A program made the position numbers and the translations under genes. A stretch of DNA of 6,051 nucleotides from Bacilli bacterium (GTDB lineage: Bacteria; Bacillota_I; Bacilli_A; RFN20; UBA1709): assembly GCA_028694305.1 (NCBI GenBank), contig JAQUTO010000053.1:1-6051 (forward strand), in the 5' to 3' direction. Positions 1 through 5,062 of the stretch are shown piece after piece. Numbering within the stretch: position 1 is the first letter of the stretch; every line of letters starts with the position of its first letter. Under the pieces are notes generated by a model, which saw only the letters and a list, made by a program, of their open reading frames with translations, was not told the DNA's origin and did not search any database.

Positions 1-47
1 TGATATGGTGATACTCTGATTACATAGCCTTGAACTAGTTTTTCCAT
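1..47 (-). CDS. recO: Probable DNA repair protein RecO, N-terminal fragment (gene runs off the left edge)
   Basis: Only the first 15 codons are in the window; they read MEKLVQGYVIRVSPY. The ATG (45-47) shares one base with the era stop codon (47-49). A good ribosome binding site, AAGGAGAT, lies inside the end of era at 50-57, so translation is probably coupled to era. The pattern xGxVxRxxxY fits the start of the RecO oligonucleotide-binding domain, which helps RecR load RecA on SSB-coated single-stranded DNA in recombinational repair. The order era-recO is usual in Bacilli, and this supports the call more than the short peptide does. The peptide alone could not exclude another protein. Confidence 0.6.
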   Translation of the reverse strand, partial: MEKLVQGYVIRVSPY

Positions 48-940
48 TAATCTCCTTCGCGATAACCAAATTCTTTTAAGTATTTAGTGCGATTACGCCA
101 ATCTTCTTCTACCCGCACAAAAGTAGTTAAAATAACTTTACTACCTAATAATGATTCAATATCTTTGCGTGCAGCAATCCCAATCTTTTTAATCATTGAG
201 CCACCATGACCAATAATTATCTTCTTTTGAGAAGCTCTTTCTACAATAATCGTGGCTGCAATCGCAACTTTTCCATTCTTTTGTTTTTCGTTCTTTTCCA
301 GAATAACAGCGACTGAATGCGGGACTTCTTCTTGGGTAAAGAAGAGAATCTTTTCCCGAATTAATTCACTAATGATAAACGACTCTGGATGGTCACTGAT
401 AACTGATTCAGGATAATACTTAGGACCATCAGGCATTAAATCTTTTAAAGTTTTGAGTAAATCATCACAATTTGTGCCTTTTTTAGCAGAAACAGGAATA
501 ATTGCTTTAAAATCCATTAAATTCTTAACTTGATCAATTCTGGCCAAAACCTTCTCTTTGTTAACTAAATCAACCTTGTTAATGACATAAATAACTGGCG
601 ATTTTCTTTGTTTAAGGTTCTCAATAACATAATTATCACCCGGACCAAAGTCCTCGGTAATATCATTTAAGATTAAGATGGCTTCAACATCTCGACTAGC
701 CCATAAAGCCGAATTATTCATATATTCGCCTAATTTTGTATGTGGTTTATGAATCCCAGGTGTATCAATGAAGATAATTTGACAGTTATCTTCATTATAA
801 ATACCTTGAATAACATTTCTAGTAGTTTGAGCTTTAGGTGACATAATTGCCACTTTATGACCCAAAAAATGATTCAAGAGTGTAGATTTACCTACATTAG
901 GGCGACCATTTATCGCCACAAATCCCGATTTAAAACTCAT
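47..940 (-). CDS. era: GTPase Era, ribosome small-subunit assembly factor
   Basis: This is a 297-residue protein, the usual length for Era. It binds GTP and the 3' end of 16S rRNA and takes part in 30S subunit maturation at the cytoplasmic membrane. All G motifs are visible: G1 GRPNVGKS at residues 12-19, the switch I QTTRN at 38-42, G3 DTPG at 59-62 followed by IHKPH, G4 NKVD at 121-124, and G5 SAKKG at 151-155. The C-terminal KH RNA-binding domain spans roughly 205-285, with its GHGG loop at 244-247 and the typical ending VRVEEDWR...L..FGY. The ATG overlaps the cdd stop (ATGA), and no strong ribosome binding site precedes it, so translational coupling to cdd is likely. It lies third in the ybeY-cdd-era-recO operon. 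Nothing appears truncated. Confidence 0.98.
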   Translation of the reverse strand: MSFKSGFVAINGRPNVGKSTLLNHFLGHKVAIMSPKAQTTRNVIQGIYNEDNCQIIFIDTPGIHKPHTKLGEYMNNSALWASRDVEAILILNDITEDFGPGDNYVIENLKQRKSPVIYVINKVDLVNKEKVLARIDQVKNLMDFKAIIPVSAKKGTNCDDLLKTLKDLMPDGPKYYPESVISDHPESFIISELIREKILFFTQEEVPHSVAVILEKNEKQKNGKVAIAATIIVERASQKKIIIGHGGSMIKKIGIAARKDIESLLGSKVILTTFVRVEEDWRNRTKYLKEFGYREGD

Positions 941-1335
941 TTCATGCTTTCTGAACTAAAACCTAAAGGTAAGAGTTCCTTCACAGTCGTTTCAATGACT
1001 TTTCCTTTATTATTTGCTAAATAAACCGGCGTCTTCAAAGGACAGAGTTCAAATAAAACCTGGCGACATGTGCCACAAGGTGAAGCAATTGGGTCGCAAT
1101 TTGCCGTGATAGCAATAGCGACAATATCACTCTTTTTATAGCCTTGGCAATAAGCCCCAAAAATGGCATTTCTTTCGCCACACATCGAAGCACCAAAAGC
1201 AGCATTTTCAATATTGGCGCCCTTGATAATCTTGCCATCTTTCAATAAAACAGCCGCACCCACTTTGAACTTAGAGTATGGCGCTTTGGCTAATTTTTGA
1301 GCTTCAATTGCAGTTTTAATCAATAATTCATTCAT
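937..1335 (-). CDS. cdd: Cytidine deaminase, homotetrameric class
   Basis: This 132-residue protein is the normal size for the small tetrameric cytidine deaminases. They hydrolyse cytidine or deoxycytidine to uridine or deoxyuridine in cytoplasmic pyrimidine salvage. The zinc site is complete: Cys52 and the proton-shuttle Glu54 in MCGERNA (the more usual form is CAER), plus Cys87 and Cys90 in SPCGTCRQ. The N-terminal PYSKFKVGAAV (residues 19-29) and the substrate-binding NIENAAFG (41-48) are typical. The ATG at 1333-1335 is preceded by the ribosome binding site AAAAAGGTG. The gene lies 18 bp after ybeY and overlaps era by 4 bp (ATGA). Its TGA stop is evidence for the standard genetic code. 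Confidence 0.97.
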   Translation of the reverse strand: MNELLIKTAIEAQKLAKAPYSKFKVGAAVLLKDGKIIKGANIENAAFGASMCGERNAIFGAYCQGYKKSDIVAIAITANCDPIASPCGTCRQVLFELCPLKTPVYLANNKGKVIETTVKELLPLGFSSESMK

Positions 1336-1353
1336 TTTTTACACCTTTTTCCC

Positions 1354-1812
1354 TTAAATATCGAGTTTACTAAGAATCTCATCTTGTAACGAGAACATGA
1401 CTTTTTCTTCTACTGGAGTATGATGATCATAGCCCAGAAGATGAAGTAGACCATGCAAGAACAAGAAACATAACTCACGTTTTAATGAGTGGTCATACTC
1501 CTCGGCTTGTCGTTTGGCTGTGTCAATCGAGATGATAATCTCCCCTAAATCATTAGGGACACCTTTGCTAACTACAACTTTTTCATTTTGATCATTGTAG
1601 GCAAAGCTGATAACATCAGTTGGTCTATCGATGTTCCGATACTGTTTATTGATTTCATGGATCTTCTGATCATTAACTAAAGTTAATGAAATGATAAAAT
1701 TACCCTGTTTTTTAAGTTGTTTAAAGGTTGTAAGTGCAATTGAGTTACAATCCTTTTCATAATTAGGTAGTTTTACTGCTGTTGTATTTTTATAATAAAT
1801 ACAAAATTCCAT
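1354..1812 (-). CDS. ybeY: Endoribonuclease YbeY, rRNA maturation factor
   Basis: This 152-residue protein matches the usual size of YbeY (UPF0054), a single-strand metallo-endoribonuclease used in 16S rRNA 3'-end maturation and 70S quality control. The family's zinc site H-x3-H-x5-H is intact as HGLLHLLGYDH, giving His120, His124 and His130. The conserved block around Arg59, RNIDRPTDVISF (59-70), is also present. The start at 1810-1812 has GGTGAT just upstream. It is the first housekeeping gene of the operon with cdd and era. The gap to the C39 peptidase gene upstream is 27 bp, and the two reading frames are in the same phase, separated by a single TAA. A TGCTACAAT box lies in that gap and could give ybeY its own promoter. 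Confidence 0.96.
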   Translation of the reverse strand: MEFCIYYKNTTAVKLPNYEKDCNSIALTTFKQLKKQGNFIISLTLVNDQKIHEINKQYRNIDRPTDVISFAYNDQNEKVVVSKGVPNDLGEIIISIDTAKRQAEEYDHSLKRELCFLFLHGLLHLLGYDHHTPVEEKVMFSLQDEILSKLDI

Positions 1813-1827
1813 GTTATCACCACGCCT

Positions 1828-1836
1828 ATTGTAGCA
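1828..1836 (-). promoter_or_regulatory. Possible extended -10 promoter for the ybeY-cdd-era operon
   Basis: On the minus strand this reads TGCTACAAT: a -10 hexamer with one mismatch to TATAAT and a TGn extension. It falls between the C39 gene stop and the ybeY start. No convincing -35 box is seen 16-18 bp upstream, and the implied transcript start would leave only about 9 bases before the ybeY ATG, at the edge of its GGTGAT ribosome binding site. It may be real but weak; the operon may instead be read from the C39 gene promoter. Confidence 0.3.
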
Positions 1837-1839
1837 TAT

Positions 1840-2343
1840 TTAAGTGGTCATTAGATAGAAAAATAGCAAGATAAAGAGGTAGGAACTGATAATAATCAGT
1901 TTAATTTGAAATGGCACTCTAGGATAACGAGCAAATAAAGGATTTTGATAACCTTTCAATTCAAAGACTAAGCAATAACCATCCCAGTGTCTTTCAATGT
2001 ATCTAGACTTTCGAATAAATGTGTGCATTCTAGCAGGATCAAATATTCGATATTGCTCCTTATTAACTCTCTCAATCAGATAATAATGTTTATGATCATG
2101 AATCAGCACATTCTTAAACTCATAAATATCTACTATTTTTTTACTTTTAACATAATACGCCTTTGAATTTATATTGAAAAAGTGTAATCTTTCAATAATA
2201 TCTTGCAAACTCAATATTGGATTTTCACCGATTAAAAAGTGCATTTTATGGCTTTCAAGGTTAATACCATTAGCAATTAGAATCATATCCAAGCAAGATA
2301 CAGCGCAACCATTATGCGTAGTCTGACTAACTAGTATATTCAT
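1840..2343 (-). CDS. Short C39-family cysteine peptidase with one C-terminal membrane segment
   Basis: This 167-residue protein has the peptidase domain of bacteriocin/peptide ABC exporters (family C39), which cleaves leader peptides after a double-glycine motif on the cytoplasmic face. The oxyanion-hole Gln7 and catalytic Cys13 lie in QTTHNGCAVSCLDMIL. The catalytic His86 is in HKHYYLIE and Asp102 is in the typical FDPA. WDGYCLVFEL (about 120-129) is the usual end of the fold. One hydrophobic segment (about 147-165) follows and the protein then stops, where an exporter would continue with five more helices and an ATPase. No such remnant lies downstream; ybeY begins 27 bp later. The ATG is preceded by AGGGGAGGT (2348-2356). 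It could be a stand-alone membrane-anchored processing peptidase or a trimmed exporter. No substrate gene with a GG leader was recognised nearby. Confidence 0.82.
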   Translation of the reverse strand: MNILVSQTTHNGCAVSCLDMILIANGINLESHKMHFLIGENPILSLQDIIERLHFFNINSKAYYVKSKKIVDIYEFKNVLIHDHKHYYLIERVNKEQYRIFDPARMHTFIRKSRYIERHWDGYCLVFELKGYQNPLFARYPRVPFQIKLIIISSYLFILLFFYLMTT

Positions 2344-2384
2344 ATTGACCTCCCCTATTTATATAGAGAGAAGATTGATTAAAT

Positions 2385-2397
2385 CCTAAATTTTAGG
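2385..2397. repeat. Perfect inverted repeat in the divergent intergenic region, possible operator
   Basis: CCTAAA-T-TTTAGG is a 13-bp perfect palindrome with a one-base centre, lying between the divergent C39 and phosphate transporter genes. A second short palindrome, TTGTACAA, lies at 2402-2409. Neither is followed by a T-run in a way that suggests a terminator. Position and symmetry would suit a repressor site, but such short A+T-rich palindromes also arise by chance. No known operator was recognised. Confidence 0.35.
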
Positions 2398-2416
2398 CGA
2401 ATTGTACAACAAAAAG

Positions 2417-2445
2417 TGGAAATGATACCTCTTTTTTGCTATGAT
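2417..2445 (+). promoter_or_regulatory. Probable promoter of the Na+/phosphate cotransporter gene
   Basis: TGGAAA (2417-2422, 4 of 6 matches to TTGACA) lies 17 bp before TATGAT (2440-2445, 5 of 6 matches to TATAAT), with an overlapping GATAAT at 2443-2448. The predicted transcript start near 2452 lies upstream of the ribosome binding site at 2459-2463 and the ATG at 2470. It lies downstream of the GTG at 2416, which argues against that GTG as the translation start. Confidence 0.5.
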
Positions 2446-2469
2446 AATGAGGTAGAGAAAAGGTGCATT

Positions 2470-4146
2470 ATGGAACTAGAGGCATTTTCGTTAGCTTGGT
2501 GGGGTTACATCGTTGCAGGTTTAGGTATTTTCCTTTTTGGAATTGCCTTTTTGAGTGATGGTCTTAAAAAAGCGGCTGGTTCTAAAATCAAATCAGTCCT
2601 TGATAAATATGCTTCTAAACCTATACAAGCCGCCCTTATTGGGGCTGGTGTCACTGTTTTTATTCAATCCAGTGGCACAACTGCCTTAACAATTGGTTTA
2701 ATTCGGGCTGGCTTAATCAGTCTGACTCAAGCTACCGGAATTATCATGGGTGCTAACATTGGAACAACGGTTACCTCCTTCATCATTGGTCTTAATCTTT
2801 CCAGTTTTGCCCCATTTGTCTTAGTTATTGGGGCTTTTATCTATCTTTTAGCAAATCGTCCTAAACTCAAATATGTTGGTATTATCATGTTGGGCTTTGG
2901 GATGATTTTCTTTGGAATGACCTTAATGGAAAGTGCTCTAAAACCACTTGCTCAATTGCCAGAATTCATAACTTTAGTTCAAAGATTTGGTGAAACACCA
3001 ATCTTAGGTGTCTTAGTCGGTACTGTTGGAACAGCCGCTATTCAATCATCTTCAGCCTTTATTGGTATTATTCAATCATTATATGAATCATCAGTTGAAT
3101 ATGGTTTTACTTTAAAGATTGCTCTTCCTTTGGTCTTTGGCTCTAATATCGGAACTACAGTTACTGCAATTATCGCTGCTATTGGCAGTTCAAGAGAAGG
3201 CAAAAAAGCCGCAGCAATCCATGTTATTTTCAACGTTATTGGTACAGTTTTATTTATGATCTTCTTAAATCCATATGTTGATTTCATCTCTTGGCTCGAT
3301 AGTTTAATCAATATGACACCAAGAATGGAGATTGCTGTTGCTCATATTATCTTTAACGTGATAACTACTGCCATTCTTTTACCGTGTGCTCCATTACTGG
3401 TTAAATTTGTTAATAAAATCTTACCTTCAAAAGAACAGCCGCCAGAACTGGCAGAAGTCAATCTATCTTTGTTGGATAGAAATGTTCTAGATATTATGCC
3501 CGCTACTGCCCTTGATATTGCCAAAGACCAAACTATTGTCATGGGAGGCTTAGCTATTAAAGCAATCGATGGAGTTTATAAATACTTTAATGAAGAAGAT
3601 ATAAAAGCCAAAGATCTGGTTTTAGAAATCGAAGAAACTTTGGATCAATTTGAGCAAAAACTCAACGTTTTCTTAACTTCAATGGAACATTCTTCCTTAG
3701 AGCCTCATGAAATTAACTTATATGGTCGAATCCTAAAAACTTACCGAGATATCGAGAGAATCGGTGACCACTGCGAGAACTTAGTTCAATATTTTGAGGA
3801 ATACTTTGCTTCTGATAATAAGATTTCTGATGAAGGACGCAATGATATCAATGCGTTACTTAAACTAGCCAAAGAAATGCTAGAGAATGCTATGGAAGCC
3901 TTTAAGCATCGAAACACCTTTATCGCCAACATTGTTAAAGAAAAAGAAGGTCAAATGGACCAACTCAATAAAGCAGCTAGAGAAAGACACGTTCAAAGAA
4001 TCATTAAGAATCCAGAAGCCGCTCTGAAGTATATTTCCATTGTTTATGTTGATTTAACTGGCAATATTGAACGTATTGGCGATCATTGTAATAATATAGC
4101 TGATACAATCTTAGGGATTATTTCTCACGATAGAACACAAAATTAA
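2470..4146 (+). CDS. Na+/phosphate cotransporter with C-terminal PhoU-like domain (NptA/YjbB type)
   Basis: The protein has 558 residues from the ATG at 2470, a normal length for bacterial Na/Pi cotransporters, and sits in the cytoplasmic membrane. Two inverted Na_Pi_cotrans repeats are visible. The first carries FIQSSGTT (65-71) and GANIGTTVT (94-102); the second carries IQSSSAF (191-197) and GSNIGTTVT (224-232). The QSS motifs are the expected ion/phosphate-binding loops. HVIFNVIG (251-258) and HIIFNVIT (292-299) form another pair. A cytoplasmic PhoU-like tail (about 350-550) has two ERIGDHCxN motifs at 429-437 and 534-542. The start was chosen because AAAGG at 2459-2463 is 6 bp upstream and the hydrophobic core begins soon after. 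The reading frame is open back to a GTG at 2416, but a likely -10 box lies between. It is convergent with the next gene, 5 bp away. The transport direction (uptake or export) cannot be read from sequence. Confidence 0.95.
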   Translation: MELEAFSLAWWGYIVAGLGIFLFGIAFLSDGLKKAAGSKIKSVLDKYASKPIQAALIGAGVTVFIQSSGTTALTIGLIRAGLISLTQATGIIMGANIGTTVTSFIIGLNLSSFAPFVLVIGAFIYLLANRPKLKYVGIIMLGFGMIFFGMTLMESALKPLAQLPEFITLVQRFGETPILGVLVGTVGTAAIQSSSAFIGIIQSLYESSVEYGFTLKIALPLVFGSNIGTTVTAIIAAIGSSREGKKAAAIHVIFNVIGTVLFMIFLNPYVDFISWLDSLINMTPRMEIAVAHIIFNVITTAILLPCAPLLVKFVNKILPSKEQPPELAEVNLSLLDRNVLDIMPATALDIAKDQTIVMGGLAIKAIDGVYKYFNEEDIKAKDLVLEIEETLDQFEQKLNVFLTSMEHSSLEPHEINLYGRILKTYRDIERIGDHCENLVQYFEEYFASDNKISDEGRNDINALLKLAKEMLENAMEAFKHRNTFIANIVKEKEGQMDQLNKAARERHVQRIIKNPEAALKYISIVYVDLTGNIERIGDHCNNIADTILGIISHDRTQN

Positions 4147-4151
4147 AAGGA

Positions 4152-4544
4152 CTAATTATTATTAATTTTAGTCATAACTATACTATAATCAAAAAATCCA
4201 CCTACATCATCAACAATTGATTTATGCATAAATGTGCCTAATTTACTTCTTTTAAACCTATTATAAGCTTTAGTCATAGATTCCGAAGGATTGCAGATAT
4301 AAGTTAGAAATAAACCAAAGGCCATAGTTTCCATAGAGGCTTCAGTTATCTCCGCTCCATGTAGTTGCATAAGCAAGTCTCGATAGGCATGTCTAACAAT
4401 AATACTGCAATAGACAAATAACATAATTTGATCTGGATTATCCCCAATTGTTTCCTTATAATTGTCGATTATTGTAGAAAACCGTGGAATTGGAAAAGGC
4501 TCTCGAGAATCGCATGTTACTTCATCCTTATTTTTTTCGTTCAT
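4152..4544 (-). CDS. Unrecognised small helical protein, second gene of a two-gene operon
   Basis: I do not recognise this 130-residue protein. It begins with a polar segment (1-17) and a PFPIPRF stretch (16-22), followed by segments that look mainly alpha-helical. Two moderately hydrophobic stretches (about 39-51 and 73-84) carry charged or polar neighbours and look more like buried helices than membrane spans. A basic stretch, YNRFKRSK (94-101), follows. There is no signal peptide. Cysteines at 11, 46 and 84 form no CxxC metal motif. The coding case is good: AGGGGAGGT at 4551-4559 is 6 bp before the ATG, and the gene starts 18 bp after the stop of the preceding gene, so the two are probably co-transcribed. 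It ends 5 bp from the convergent cotransporter gene. It could be a partner or effector of the upstream putative DNA-binding protein; nothing in the sequence identifies an enzyme. Confidence 0.75.
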   Translation of the reverse strand: MNEKNKDEVTCDSREPFPIPRFSTIIDNYKETIGDNPDQIMLFVYCSIIVRHAYRDLLMQLHGAEITEASMETMAFGLFLTYICNPSESMTKAYNRFKRSKLGTFMHKSIVDDVGGFFDYSIVMTKINNN

Positions 4545-4562
4545 TTTATTACCTCCCCTGAA

Positions 4563-4886
4563 TTAGGATTTAACCTTATTGATATAATATGCATGACTTC
4601 TTAATGCTTCAATATATGGTCTAAATATTATTTTATTTTTACGTAATTTTTTCAATTCTTCTAGTAAAGATTTCTTTAATTGAAAAGCACTCTCGGTAAA
4701 TTGAGAAGACTCAAAGTATCGGTTAATTTTATTGGTTACACCATCAGAATCAACACTTTTAATAGATTTGGGCTTTTTTACAGATAATTTGTTATCCCCT
4801 TGATCTTTTTCATCAACTAAATCTTGGTCTTCTAATAGACTGTCGTTTGTAAAATCCTTTAGAGCGTCTATACTAAATTTTTTCAT
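4563..4886 (-). CDS. Unrecognised small protein with a possible C-terminal ribbon-helix-helix fold
   Basis: This 107-residue protein has two parts. Residues 1 to about 55 are rich in Asp, Lys, Ser and Gln and are probably disordered. The C-terminal part reads as strand-helix-helix: ESAFQLK (65-71), SLLEELKKLRKNK (73-85) and FRPYIEALRSHAYYI (88-102). That spacing of hydrophobic residues resembles ribbon-helix-helix (Arc/MetJ) proteins such as antitoxins and plasmid partition factors, which often have a flexible tail. This is inference from pattern, not a recognised family match. The ATG follows a strong GGAGGT (4897-4902) and a TATAAT box (4932-4937). It is the first gene of the pair with 4152-4544. 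A small inverted repeat in its leader (4909-4927) would suit self-repression. Confidence 0.75.
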   Translation of the reverse strand: MKKFSIDALKDFTNDSLLEDQDLVDEKDQGDNKLSVKKPKSIKSVDSDGVTNKINRYFESSQFTESAFQLKKSLLEELKKLRKNKIIFRPYIEALRSHAYYINKVKS

Positions 4887-4908
4887 CGTATAATCAACCT
4901 CCTTTTTT

Positions 4909-4927
4909 GCCCATTATTTGCTTGGGC
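4909..4927. repeat. Inverted repeat in the leader of the two-gene operon, possible operator
   Basis: GCCCA (4909-4913) and TGGGC (4923-4927) form a 5-bp inverted repeat around a 9-bp A+T-rich centre. It covers the predicted transcript start region, between the TATAAT box and the GGAGGT ribosome binding site. It could be a binding site for the dimeric DNA-binding protein suspected in the first gene, or a weak RNA hairpin. The stem is short, so chance is possible. Confidence 0.3.
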
Positions 4928-4931
4928 TACT

Positions 4932-4937
4932 ATTATA
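4932..4937 (-). promoter_or_regulatory. Probable -10 box of the two-gene operon
   Basis: The minus strand reads TATAAT exactly, about 45 bp upstream of the ATG at 4884-4886 and upstream of its AAAGGAGGT ribosome binding site. At 17-bp spacing the -35 region is only a T-run (4955-4960), which is part of the neighbouring terminator; TTGGAC is nearby but too close (11 bp). The -10 is good and the -35 poor. Confidence 0.45.
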
Positions 4938-4952
4938 AAAAATGGAATGTCC

Positions 4953-4988
4953 AAAAAAAAGACCACACTATAAGTGTGGAATTTTTTT
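4953..4988. terminator. Bidirectional rho-independent terminator between operon and CRISPR array
   Basis: A perfect 7-bp stem, CCACACT (4963-4969) and AGTGTGG (4973-4979), encloses a 3-base loop. It has an A-run on the left (4953-4960) and a T-run on the right (4982-4988), so a U-tract follows the hairpin on either strand. On the minus strand it would stop the CRISPR precursor transcript, which enters from the right, before it reaches the two-gene operon. Confidence 0.85.
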
Positions 4989-5026
4989 ACATAATGAAAT
5001 GAATAATCATTACAGTTATAAATCAA

Positions 5027-5062
5027 TCTAGATACTAACTAATAATCTGAGGGTACCAAAAC
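5027..5062 (-). repeat. Degenerate terminal (trailer-end) CRISPR repeat
   Basis: The right 29 bases of this unit match the consensus from ACTAACTAATAATC onward, while its left seven bases (TCTAGAT) do not match GTTTATA. In the crRNA sense the 3' end of the repeat is lost, as is usual for the repeat farthest from the leader. A loose look-alike, GTTATAAATCAATC, sits just outside at 5015-5028 and may be a decayed older piece of repeat. Confidence 0.85.

Noticed and set aside
1035..1238. Minus-strand frame inside cdd
   Set aside because: Out-of-frame shadow of a clear cytidine deaminase with all zinc ligands.
2358..2363. TATAAA as a -10 box for the C39 peptidase gene
   Set aside because: The transcript would start inside the AGGGGAGGT ribosome binding site; a real promoter should be farther upstream, but no good -10/-35 pair was found.
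3072..3542. Minus-strand frames opposite the cotransporter
   Set aside because: Antisense shadows of a well-conserved membrane protein; no family features.
4150..4173. GACTAA...TTAGTC inverted repeat at the convergent gene ends
   Set aside because: The stem is short and A+T-rich with a large loop and no T-run follows on either side; not convincing as a terminator.
4152..4886. The two small genes as Csn2, Cas2 or anti-CRISPR proteins
   Set aside because: Neither length nor visible motifs fit Cas2 or Csn2, they lie at the trailer end, and an anti-CRISPR role cannot be supported from sequence alone.
4989..5026. Stretch left of the array as a CRISPR leader
   Set aside because: It adjoins the degenerate repeat and lies downstream in the inferred direction of transcription; it fits a trailer.
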